DNA of 64,000 nt, taken from positions 2,108,001 to 2,172,000 of the forward strand of contig NC_031500.1 in NCBI RefSeq assembly GCF_000237925.1. Direction: 5' to 3'. The translations under genes and the position numbers were made by a program. Positions 53,090-63,699 of this stretch are shown piece after piece. Every line of letters starts with the position of its first letter. The first letter of the stretch is position 1. Origin of the DNA: Schistosoma mansoni (taxonomy: Eukaryota > Platyhelminthes > Trematoda > Strigeidida > Schistosomatidae). The notes below the pieces were generated by a model. The model worked only from the letters and a program-made list of their open reading frames with translations. It did not search any database and was not told the DNA's origin.

Positions 53090-53553
53090 GGTGTATTACT
53101 AAAAATTACATCAGAATCTTAATGTCCCTGTATCCGGCTCCAGTTCGATTGTATGAATGATTTTTATTGAAACCAACAGACACCCAACCCTCGTATATAG
53201 TTTTTTTGGACTTAAATCGCGTTAGTGAACAACGGAAGTAAATAAGACATATACGTGAATGGAGTTTGAATACATATATATTTCATACACTCATTGATCT
53301 AGACAAATAATCAAAGGAACAAAGCAAAGATGGTAATGAGAAAAAAGCAAAACGAAATGAAATGACATGCAATTAAGAAGAAAGTAAGTGATTCGATGAT
53401 TATTATCCTTTATATAGTTGAGATCATGAGTCGATTGAAGCTAGACCACCAAGGAAAACCTGGAAGTACTGGACGGCCGTTACGCATACGCTCATGTAGA
53501 AAGACAGTAAAGGCTAGCTAATGAGCGAATAATCGACAAAGTCGAAGTGTAAC
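53090..53553 (+). repeat. Repeat X with a SINE-B arm inside
   Basis: Repeat X from about 53150 (ccaaccctcgtatatag...gttagtgaacaacgg). A SINE-B arm at 53413-53480 interrupts it, and it continues (cgaataatcgacaaagtc) to the LTR-Z at 53554. Confidence 0.6.
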
Positions 53554-53905
53554 TGTGAGGATGGTCCACAGGTGTTAAGTCGGCTTCCAGAGAACTCTAA
53601 CAGAGCCTCCAGAGGCTCATAAAGAGCCCCAACCAATCAGCGATTAATTAGAAGTTGTGTGAAGTTATGTTACTAAAATAACGAGATCCTGATTGGCTGA
53701 TTAACACACTGCTACTATGTAAACTCAAGGTCTCTTAATTACTATAAAATCCCTGTATTTTCTGTACATGAATGAACCTTGCAGTAAAGTGTTTTCTCTC
53801 ATACTCGAGTCTTCTCCCTGGTGTTCAAGTCGCTGTGTAGTTCTAGCCTGGGGTTATCAGAATAGCTTAGGATCTGAATATAGCGTTCAACCTACAGACG
53901 TATCA
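53554..53905 (+). mobile_element. LTR-Z fossil, clean solo LTR with 5-bp TSD
   Basis: TGTGAGGATGGTCC ... ACGTATCA, 352 bp, flanked by gtaac at 53549-53553 and 53906-53910. Contains ctataaaatccctg (TATA-like) and aatgaacc...ctctcatactcgag toward its 3' side. Confidence 0.85.
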
Positions 53906-53929
53906 GTAACTCAAGAAGAATGAATAACA

Positions 53930-54367
53930 TCTAAAGGGGTATTGTGGAGATTTTATAGGTAAATTCGTGAGTCAATTAAAGCTAGACCATCATGGAAAAC
54001 CTTGAAGCACTGGATGGCCGTTTCGTCCAAGTGTGAGATTCCTCAACAGTGAGCATCCACGATCGCGCCCCGTGAGATTCAACCACGTCTGTTGAGAGGT
54101 AGTTACTCACTGAACACAATCATGGACGGTTGCTCAATTTCGTGGATTGTTTGAAGTTAGACATTAATATCGTTGGATGCCTCCCGGCCCAATGGTTTAG
54201 ATGTTTAGCGCTCGCGCGTAAGACTGATAGTTCTTGGGTTCGAATCTCTCGAGGTGGGATTGTGGATGCTCACTGATGAGGAGTCCCATACTAGGATGAA
54301 ACGGTCGTGCAGTGCCCTCAGGTTTTCCAGGGTGGTCTAACTTCAATCGATTCATAAATTCAACTAT
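53930..54367. mobile_element. SINE-B fold-back inside repeat X
   Basis: Reversed arm and ribozyme (53935-54085), distal arm, tRNA-like head (ccaatggtttagatgtttagc; gggttcgaatctctcg), second ribozyme (about 54255-54310; AUGAGGA and GUG, inactive). Repeat X follows at 54368 (gatgaataaattggtctg). Confidence 0.75.
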
Positions 54368-54464
54368 AAGGATGAATAAATTGGTCTGTCTGGAAGCTAG
54401 AATATGACATCTAGGCTTAATATAGTACCAGCCACTATAAAATCCGTTCTTTTCGTCTGATTTA

Positions 54465-55015
54465 TTAAATTAGCAGTAAACATAGACGAGTATTTACCTA
54501 CTTATGTATACCTTTGAGGTTGTTTTTTTCATTAGACACCATGAAAGATGATATTTTCAATTGTTGAATGCTTCCTTTCAAAACCATTAAAATGAAAGAC
54601 CATTATCATGAGATCAACACTCCTTACTATTACATCAATCTTTAAATGGATTGTGATGATGAATTCAAAATGAAAAAGGTTTTAACCATGAATAGATTAT
54701 CATTGGAGGTCTAGTTTGTATCTATTGAACAGTATACATTCAAAAAACGGATCAGATTCTGAGTCTTTCATCAAGCTGTTGATCTTCAGATCATTCAGTT
54801 GACACTCAATAGTTTACATTTCAAACTTCGATAAATTACTTACATTATGCAACTGTTGTTACTTATTACAGTTGGTAACATCTACTTTACAGTCGATTGA
54901 TAACAGTGCCATATTCGAACTCTAGGAATTACGTTTTAAAGATTCTAGATTCAATCGTTATTGGAACTATGAATACAAAGTAGTTATGAATATGAAGCTG
55001 GAACTATTACTAATT
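54465..55015. other. No gene recognised
   Basis: AT-rich; no ORF or repeat assignment. Confidence 0.5.
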
Positions 55016-55019
55016 TTTA

Positions 55020-55150
55020 CTTGGTATTGTTTGTTCGAGTCCCAAAGTGAACATCAACACTGAGATGTAGGTAGATCCAGTTGACGTGTCCCTAATGGGA
55101 CAAAACGAGCGTGCTGGATTTCACTGCTAGCCACTATCTACTTTTGTAAT
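55020..55150 (+). mobile_element. SINE-A, 5'-truncated at the B box
   Basis: gttcgagtcccaaagtg, ribozyme (UUGACGU, GUG; inactive) and ctgctagccactatc. It abuts a SINE-N copy. Confidence 0.65.
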
Positions 55151-55158
55151 GTTTGCGT

Positions 55159-55672
55159 ATTTATTTATTTATTTAAACACATAAGTATTGGTACAAAGGG
55201 GCACCAGATACATATGCGCCTCACAAATCTTATTTCATTCATGTGGAGGCTGTGATACTGCCCAGGTGCCCAAATCGAAGCAGGTGGTTTTCTTAGGAGG
55301 TCACACCCGGAGCTTTGACCTAAAGGTCTGATCCACAAGAAAGTGGAGCATCGTAAGGAGATGCAGTTCCATGGTAACCGGTGACCGACGATTGATTCAT
55401 ACAACATTTGTTCCCTCATGATACTGGAGCCCATGTGCACCATTGGCTTTGAATCATCGTTTTGCAACTCCCCTAGATGGAATTTCTGTGTTTACCAACC
55501 TGGTTAAAGCACCGGATATTCGTTTTTCGTCCTCTCAATTTCGTAAACAACACCCGTGGTGAGAGAAGGCAGTGAGTAGGACTTCCCTGTCAAAGGCTAT
55601 ATACGCGTGGCCATGCGAAAACATTTCGAGAGGGAGAGTGGACTCTCCTTACTCTTTACCGTACCAGAACAA
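55159..55672 (-). mobile_element. SINE-N copy
   Basis: Reverse copy of the 42012 element, body only (aacacataagtattggtac...ctttaccgtaccag). Confidence 0.75.
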
Positions 55673-55925
55673 AAATGAAAGATTAACTATCTATTACTAT
55701 GACAAAATTAGATATATGTATGACTTCTAGATAGAATAGAAAAACAATTAAGGGGGGGAGGGGAAGAAGAAAAGGAAGTTCATTTACATAAATCATTGCA
55801 TAACTATATTTTATCATTCACATATTTAATCAACTGACAAAAAAGAAAAGAAAAGTAGTACTTCTCTCTACATTCAATTTTTTTTAGGTCTGAAATATTT
55901 CCCATCAATGTTAGTGTGATGATGA

Positions 55926-56135
55926 AGACCTTGTTAAAGTATACTACTTATGTTGACAAATATAAGTAGTATGTAACATTAAACAAAAGTGAAATGTTTG
56001 GCACCAGTAGATTAAAAAAAAAGATTGAATGGAAGAGGATGAGAATGGGAACAGAAAGTAATTTGGAAGAGACAACCGATGAAAGATATGCAAATGAACT
56101 AGTTAATGTATAGTTGTTTTTTTTATATTTTACCA
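55926..56135 (+). mobile_element. LTR-Y fossil, partial
   Basis: gtatactacttatgttgac...atataagtagtatg, then decaying sequence. Confidence 0.55.
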
Positions 56136-56261
56136 TGGGTGACATTTCCCATTGTTAGTTCATTTCAGGTGTAACTAAGGATAAAGTACTTTACTAATAT
56201 TTAAAATAGAATATTTATATTAAGTGAATATATTTCAGCATCTATCTATATCAGGAAGAGA

Positions 56262-56505
56262 CAATAAACAAACCATGGAAAACTTGGAAGCAGTGGACGG
56301 CCGTTTCGTCCTATTATGGGACTCGTCAGCGGTGCACATCCACGATCCCGTCTCACGAGATTCGAACTCAGGGATTATCAGTCTCGCAAATGTCTTCAGT
56401 GAGTTGATATCTCCCAACAGACCTGGTTAAACTGAACTGGTTACTACTTCTCTCTAGAACTCCAGGAAATACCTCATGGAGCCAGTCACTAATGAGCCAA
56501 TGATC
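56262..56505 (-). mobile_element. SINE-B with internal deletion
   Basis: Ribozyme (about 56289-56345; CUGACGAG variant, GAAA, GUC) and B box (gagattcgaactcagg) join directly to the distal arm; the A box is missing. Confidence 0.65.
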
Positions 56506-56514
56506 ATTTTTTTC

Positions 56515-56640
56515 TGGCTGAGCGGTATCGGGTTCTAGTCCCAGAGTGGTCATCAACTCTGGGATGCAGGTATACCCAACTGACGAGTCCTGAAAAGAGT
56601 ACTGGATTTAACTTCTGGCCACCATCCACCTTCGCTGTGT
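56515..56640 (+). mobile_element. SINE-A, 5'-truncated
   Basis: ggctgagcggtatcgggttc...ggatgcaggtatacccaactgacgag, with most of stem II missing. Confidence 0.6.
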
Positions 56641-56974
56641 TTCGAGAAAACATAATTAGTGAGGAGGAAATTATTGGGGAATTTAAAATCTCAGGATCTG
56701 AATAAGGTAAAGTGTGAATGTTTCTGAACCATTGCGAAAGATTCTGAGCCATATCATCTAAATTCTCTATCGATTAATCACAAAAATCACTCAGATCCCT
56801 ACTGATTAGTCTGCAACTGCCTACATGTATCACTTCAATGGTTGGCACTTTCACGAACCGATGTCATGAGAGGACATTTACGAGTATGTATTGAACAAAT
56901 TACTTGCTACCATGTCTGAATAATTCTAGGCAGTAATACTTTAGTTTCCAGAGACGATTGGTACTATATTGCAG

Positions 56975-57036
56975 TCGCTGTGTGAACACTCAAACTGAGA
57001 TGAAGATGTATCCAACTGAAAAGTCTCAAATAGAAA
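56975..57036 (+). mobile_element. SINE-A fragment
   Basis: gtgtgaacactcaaactgagatg...ccaactgaaaagtctcaaatag; it stops in stem II of the ribozyme. Confidence 0.5.
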
Positions 57037-57098
57037 GTGTAGTGATTTATAATTACACAAAATAAATAACATTGTAGGCATCCAACTTTCTTCGGTTC

Positions 57099-60000
57099 TG
57101 TTATATCCCCTGGTGAATTATAAATGGTAAATCTGAGGTCTATTTATGGACAAATGTAATATGCCTATTTCCTATTGTATAGTTGTTAAATAACTGACCT
57201 AATCGTATTCGTGTTCCTCTTATCATAACCTTTATTTTGACCTTTGAACTATTATTATTGATTACTTTCCCCCTATCCACAGCCACATTGGCCAATTATT
57301 GTACAAATGTTATTTTTCTATTTTTCGGTATAATGTGGTCTGTTTGGTTAGTATATAAACCCAGTACGCTTGTGAATAATGATTCATATTGCCGAGGCTG
57401 TTATTTGTGTTCTGGACTTAATTGGCTGGGCTAGGCAAAAAAGCAGGACCGAGTAGTAATCAAGACAGCTCGTACGATTTTATGCATCACTGCTCCGATC
57501 GATAATCACTCCTCTCTCATTGGCACGAACGCAACTATACGTTATAACAAAAGTGGCGACGGATATTTTTTTTAAGATTTAAAATATTGATTGATTCAAA
57601 TCAAAATGTCTGTTTCTTTGGACGACCTTAAAACTATTCTACAAATCCAGCAAGCTCAGAATGATGCAAACCAAATGAAGCTTTTAGATGCATTGATGCA
57701 GAAGCTCTCATTTCATTCATCATCAAATTCTCAGTCAGATAAATATGACAGCATCGCAAATTCCATTTGTGAATTCAATTATGATCCCGATTCTGGTATT
57801 ATTTTCGATTCCTGGTTTCGTCGCTTTGAAGACACATTTCGTGTTGAATGCTCAAATCTTGATGATGCAGCCAAAGTTCGCCTACTCTTGAGAAGACTCG
57901 GAACACTTGAATATAACAAATATGTGAATTTCATTTTGCCACAAAATCCACGAGATTTATCATTCAATGAGACAGTTCAGATTTTATCTAAAATTTTTGG
58001 TGAACAATCCTCATTATTCAGCATCCGTTATCAGTGTTTTCAAATATCGAAATCCTTATCTGATGATTATCTCACATACGCTGGACATGTAAATAAAGAA
58101 TGCGAACATTTTAAAATAAATGAAATTACAGCAGATCAATTTAAATGTTTGATTTTTATCTGTGGATTAAAGAATCCGGAAGATATGGATATACGTACCA
58201 GAATTCTATCGCGCATTAAGCAGGAGCCTAACATGACCCTGCAAATGGTCACAACCGAGTGTCAACGGTTGTTAAATCTTAAACATGACACCACGATGGT
58301 ACAGCAAAATGCAAAGACTTCCAATCTTGCTTCAATAAATGCATGCAGATCTTCCAAATCTTCCAAACAAAAGACGGCGAACACACAGCAACCTTCTAGT
58401 AAACCACCATCACCATGTTGGTTTTGCGGATCATAGCATTTTGTGAAGTTATGCCCATTCAAGAACCACAAATGCCGCCAATGTCATCGCATTGGTCATA
58501 AAGAAGGTCACTGCTCCTCAGATAAACGTCAGTCCAAACATCGTGGCGTAAATGCGAAGCGACAGCCACAGAGTCAAGTCAAAAGCACGTTTGCAACTTT
58601 TAAAGTTGGATTTCAAAGTAAACGGAAGTATGTGAACTTATTAGTGAATGAAAAACCTATTCGTCTTCAGTTGGACACTGCTTCCGACATTACACTGATC
58701 TCTAAGAACACATGGAGTAAGCTAGGGTGCCCACGCATCCGACCAACAAAACATGTTGCTCGAAATGCTTCAGGCGACATAGTGAAGTTAACAGGAGAAG
58801 TCACCTGCAACGTGCAATTCAAGGAACATAAATTCACTGATGTTTGTTATCTAACAAATCGGCATGATTTAGATCTATTGGGATTGGACTGGATTGAGAA
58901 GATTGATGTCTTAAATAGTTTATTAAATTAAGTATGTTCTCATAATTCATGCTCTGAATCTATCCCAAATCCTCATGATATTTCTGAATCAAATGCCTCT
59001 GGTGTGTTGTGTTCCCCTGATGTCTATGAACTAAATGCTTCTGATGTTACATGTTCTCGTAATATTTCTGAATCGAATTCCTCCGATTTAATGTGTTCTC
59101 ATCATGATGTCAAATCAAATACCTCCGATTTAATGTGTTCTCACAATGATGTTAAATCAAATGACTCCGATGGAACATGTTCACAAAATGATTCCCCATC
59201 AAATTCATCAAACAAAGTCTGCTGTCGTAAGGTCTCAAAATCTCATGCATTTGATTCCTCTATAGTGCCGACCGCATATCACGCAAATAATCTTCGAAAA
59301 CAAAATGCAAAGCCCATTTTCAGACCAAAACGACCAGTACATTATGCTGCTCTGTCAGCCGTTGATCAAGAACTTGACAGTTTTAAAGCACTAGGTGTCA
59401 TTCAGCCAGTAAATCACTCAAACTGGGCTGCTCCCATAATAGTTGTGAGGAAGATCGAAACTCAATGTAATCGCCATCATGGGGCTAAGAGAAGAATCTA
59501 CCGTCGTTCCCGATACTCGCCTTCACAGGAAGCCGAGAAACCGTGCTCAATGTGGGAGATTTTTTTGAACAGTCTCGGCATAGGAAATTCAGCAACTAAG
59601 AAGACCGTAAAACCCCAAGAACATCCTATTGAGAGATCACGACGGAAACGCAAAGGACTTGATATTATGCAGATGGACCCAAAGAAAGGAGCATATTTTT
59701 CCGGGGGGAGATATCGATGATGATATCTTAGCTACTGCTTGCAAATAATGACTAACCACATTTCTTTTTTTTTCTGTTTATTCCAGTTAACCCAATTGGT
59801 CACGACCACAACACCATCCAGTTTCCTTTATGCACTCAGTCAATGGCAGTGATAACATAACTTTTTTTTGTCAAGGGGGAAGATGATGTGAACCGCAAAA
59901 CAAGAAGCCTGAACAAATTACGGAAGCTATTTTCGGGGACGTTAATTCATTTAATTCAAAGCTTGTAAAACTGTAACATTTACTTTTGTCCCTAGCCTAT

Positions 60001-60450
60001 TCTACAGATCATAAGCTTTCGTTTGATGTATGATTCATTGTCATAGCATTTTCTGTTCTAAAGCTATTGTCATTTAGACGTAATCTTTTGTACCCTATTT
60101 TCTACTATAATCCCCCAGTTTTGGACATCATTGTATTTTTCTGATTATTCTACGTTGTGGTCAGCCTATTCATCTATTTATTCATGTAACTTTTCACCCT
60201 AATCTGAATTGGGAATTCGAGTGCTAGATCGGGGTTGGAATAAAGTGATTAGTGTCCCAGCTATCTTTGTCTTCTCTCTCTCGCGTGCTTGCCAGACAAT
60301 CAGGGATAGAATAGTTTTCGTCTCTCTACCCCCACTTCGAAATCACGCATATTAGCCTCAAGGTTAAGCCAGTCAGCCTATCGGGTCAAGGTCTTAATCT
60401 ACATTAAACAAGTCATACTCGGCACTAAAGTGGGTAGACAGATTCAAGGA
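57099..60450 (+). mobile_element. Ty3/Gypsy LTR retrotransposon fossil, incomplete
   Basis: 5' LTR-K at 57099-57549 (TGTTATATCC...GTTATAACA), then aaagtggcgacgg, a typical Gypsy primer-binding region. Parts seen: gag (57606-58435; SWFRRFEDTF, LRRLGTLEYNKYVNFILPQN), zinc-knuckle region (about 58414-58510; C-x2-CHRIGHKEGHC), protease (about 58640-58910; LDTASDITL), the start of reverse transcriptase (about 59320-59450; FKALGVIQPVN, APIIVV), and a polyprotein tail-like end before 59720. It is broken in several places and lacks most of pol. From 59888 a second, different LTR-like block begins (TGTGAACCGC) after a polypurine tract, and I cannot match it to the 5' LTR. A moderately old fossil, possibly a composite of two elements. 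Confidence 0.8.
59876..60450 (+). mobile_element. Unmatched LTR-like block
   Basis: Polypurine tract aagggggaagatga, then TGTGAACCGC, TATA/poly(A)-like signals (ggaataaagtg, 60235) and a ctttgtcttctctctctcgcg 3' side. The right end is not defined. Confidence 0.4.
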
Positions 60451-60451
60451 C

Positions 60452-60808
60452 GTAACAGGTTCGATAGACACTACTAGCTTAAACAGCTTGTTAAAGTATT
60501 GTGGTTATTTCTCAAAACACACTACGAAAGACGCTTATCATCTTTTAACTAATCATTCTGGAAATTTCACTCCCCTCAATCCTAGCCCACAGTCAAATAT
60601 ATTGTTCCCATCAATTATAATAATCTTATTCTTTTCTTGCTTCTAGACTAGTATCTGGAAGCTAACAAAGTCCGATTCGAGAGTCAGATCTCAACGAAGT
60701 TTGTTTTCGGTTTTTGTCGGATCCTCTCTGATATGAACAATACTTAATGCTTAGGAACACAGGCAATTGGTATGAAACCTCTCTTTCTGAAGTTATAACT
60801 CAATGAAA
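60452..60808. other. Unassigned
   Basis: No ORF or repeat assignment; lies between the LTR-like block and the LINE-1 target site. Confidence 0.4.
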
Positions 60809-61187
60809 ATGTTGCTATTAATGTTACTTTACTTACTTACTTTCGCCTGTTACTCCCAATGGAACATAGGCCGCCGACCAGCATTCTCCAACCCACTCTG
60901 TCCTGGGCTTTCTTTTCTAGTTCTATCCAGTTTTTGTTCATTCTTCTCATATCTGTCTCTATTTCTCGGCGTAATTGTTCTTTGATCTTCCTCTTCTCCT
61001 TTGACCTTCAGGATTCCATGTGAGAGCTTACCTTGTGACACAATTAGGTGATTTCCTCAAGGTGTGCCCAAGGTAGGATTAAACTATACTGCCGACCTTT
61101 GAACGAATCTTAAATGACCTTGAGAAATATTAGCCAATCAGAAGACAGTTAGTATACAGTAAAAATATATTATACAAAACCAAAGAA

Positions 61188-61388
61188 TTAAAGTGGAAAC
61201 ACTTCTTTTACATGAGTCAAAAACTTCTCAAGGTCAGATATAGGTTCAGAAGTTCTAAAATCATAGTGCATACGGTACAGGAACACATCCATATGGCTCC
61301 ATAGTAGTCGACCTCTGAAACCATGATAAGGTCTCAAAAATTCTTTTAGCCTCGACCACATAGCTTCAATAATGTTAGTATATTGGTA
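61188..61388 (-). pseudogene. Merlin transposase C-terminal fragment
   Basis: Reading from about 61388 down to the stop at 61188-61190: NIIEAMWSRLKEFLRPYHGF, then RGRLLWSHMDVFLYRMHYDF and EKFLTHVKEVFPL. The N-x-IE-x-MW-S motif and downstream HMDxFLYR are the last catalytic Glu and C-terminal end of ISXO2/IS1016-like DDE transposases. No start codon; upstream it meets a GGGTTA-type repeat. A dead remnant of about 66 codons. Confidence 0.8.
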
Positions 61389-61395
61389 TGGTTTA

Positions 61396-61446
61396 CGGGT
61401 TAGGGTTAGAGTTAAGGTTTAGGGTTATGGTTTAGGGTTAAGGATG
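61396..61446. repeat. Telomere-like GGTTTA/GGGTTA degenerate repeat
   Basis: gggttagggttagag...ggtttagggttatggtttag inside the Merlin element. Confidence 0.8.
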
Positions 61447-62946
61447 AGACTATAAATTATGAACGACCTTTGAGCGACGCTAGAGTGACTCTGAGAGTGT
61501 CAACATAATAACTAAGACTAAATGAGGGTTATAAATCTGTGTGAAGAATTCAAATTATGATTTACAGCTCATGGTTAAGGTTAGGAATTATACTTAGGGT
61601 TTTCATCACGAACTGACATCAGCTATAATGCCAAAACTCTATTTATCCAAATGGATAATTGAATTTCGCGCCAAAATCTTATGATCACTTCTATTGTAGA
61701 CGCTAAATTATCACGTCTTCCCTAAAATCCGCTGTAAACCGACCGTACGTAAGCATCAGGACCGAACTTAGCGCCGTGACCTTGAAAACCCGCGAAAGCT
61801 TCTGATTGGCTCGGCAGTATAGTTTAATCCTACCTGTGCCCAATCCACTTCCAGCGCTTCTTCCTGATTTTTTACTCCGCTGGAATCTGTTTTGTTGCCT
61901 CCCACAGTAACTTGTTGCTGAAAGTGTCTGGCCAACGGATCCAAAGTATTTTGCGTAGATAGCTGTTAATAAACACTAGTATCTTCTGGATAATGGCTTT
62001 CGTAGTTCTCCACGTCTCCGCCCCATACAGTAGAACTGTCTTCACATTTGTATTGAAAATTCTAACCTTGGTGTTGGTTGACAATTGTTTTGAGCTCCAG
62101 ATGTTCTTCAGTTGTAGATATGCTGCTCTTGCTTTGCCTATCCGCGCCCTCACATCTGCATCTGATCCACCGTGTTCATCAATGATGCTGCCCAGATATG
62201 TAAATGTTTCCACATCCTCCAAAGCTTCTCTGTCAAGTGTAATTTGATTGGTGCATACTGTATTGTAAAGGAGAGTCTTGCTTTTCCCTTTGTTTATATT
62301 GAGACCTACTGCTGCTGAGGCTGCTGCTACACTGGTCGTTTTCTCCTGCATTTGTTGTTGCGTTTGTGATAGAAGAGCCAGATCATCCGCGAAGTCTAAA
62401 TCGCCAAGCTGCATCCTGCCTGTCCACTGTATCCCGTGATTTCCTCAAGATGCTGACGTCTTCATGATCCGGTCGATCACCAGGAGAGAGAGAAAGGGTG
62501 AGAGTAACCAACCTTGTCTAACACCGGTCTTTACCTCGAATGAGTCGGTGAGTTGTCCTCCGTGGACGATTTGGCAGTTTAGTCCATCATAGGAGTTCCG
62601 TATGATATTGACTATCTTCTCAGGCACGCTGTAGTGTCGAAGAAGCCTCCATATTGTCGTCCTGTCCACGCTATCAAATGCCTTCTCGTAGTCAATGAAG
62701 TTGATGTAGAGTGATGAATTCCATTCGATTGATTGTTCCACAATGATACGTAGAGTTGCGATTTGGTCTGTACACGATCTATCCTTACGAAATCCAGCTT
62801 GTTGATCTCGAAGTTGGGCATCCACGGAATCCTTCATCCTGTTTAACAATACTCTGTTGAAGACTTTTCCTGGTATTGAGAGAAGAGTGATGCCCCTGTA
62901 GTTATCGCACTTGCTGAGATCGCCTTTCTTTGGTTGCTATTAATGT

Positions 62947-63690
62947 ACCACGAGGTAAATTGACTAAATCAGTGAAAAAGACCTCATATACAGCTAATCG
63001 TTTTCTAGCCGATCTGTTATGTTTCCTCAACTAAAACACAAGTTTCTTAGTTTCACTACATTCATATATATTGTCGAATTCAGCTAACTCTGTGGAAGAA
63101 TCCATATCTCTCACACAACTATATAATCGCATCAGCGAGTTAGTGAATAGCTCTCTTCGTGGTCGATAAAGGGGATGACCGGAACAACGCCCAACTCCAC
63201 TCTTCATATATATACTACCTTTCTTTATGAGGTTTAATCTCGTCCCTTACACATAACAGAAGTTGTAGGGTTTTGAGCTAAGAACCCATGGTTCTGTATC
63301 CATAAGCAATCTATCACACTCTTATCTCAGCTTTGACCGAATAAGGTCTAACAAACGATCTTACTTATTATCATTATTATTTCTAAAGAATGTTATTTTA
63401 ATGTCTATCTTTCTAAAGTTTTGACCTAATTCCCTTTATCAAAACTTTCGTTTTAGCCTTTATTGTTCTTATCATAACTAGTTCACCTGTCATCATACCA
63501 TCATCCATTTGTACTTTTTTTTACTTATGATGTCTAGTTATGTAATCTATTCCATTTGTTATCATTGGCTTATTAACTGCCTTGATTAGTTCAATATTTT
63601 CATATATCTATATAAATGCTATTGAAGTTTAGAGTAAAACCTGATAAGAATCTAATCGAAGACAAGATCCCTTATATGCTTTGTTTTAAT
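62947..63690. other. No gene recognised
   Basis: Contains TATA-like and T-rich sequence that could be old LTR material, but no second copy is visible here. Confidence 0.4.
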
Positions 63691-63699
63691 TTAGTTATT

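Larger units (their letters stand above)
61072..61834 (-). mobile_element. Merlin DNA transposon, 763 bp, 9-bp TSD
   Basis: 24-bp perfect terminal inverted repeats beginning GGTAGGATTAAACTATACTG, flanked by tgtgcccaa at 61063-61071 and 61835-61843. A second inverted pair (gccaatcagaag) lies further in. The minus strand keeps a transposase C-terminus (next entry). TSD length, GG start and protein all fit the Merlin/IS1016 superfamily. Internally rearranged, non-autonomous. Confidence 0.9.
60825..62932 (-). mobile_element. LINE-1 (RTE clade) copy with 14-bp TSD, split by Merlin
   Basis: Flanked by gttgctattaatgt at 60811-60824 and 62933-62946. Minus strand, 5'-truncated in the RT domain. RT palm pieces at 62445-62849 (DQQAGFRKDRSCTDQIATLR, DYEKAFDSVD), then FADDLALL (the catalytic FADD box) and the C-terminal domain at 61872-62414, and tail (GTAA)n at 60825. 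This is the best-preserved LINE-1 reading frame in the window. The Merlin insertion separates the last 250 bp. Dead by truncation, with at least one frame break near 62430. Confidence 0.9.
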
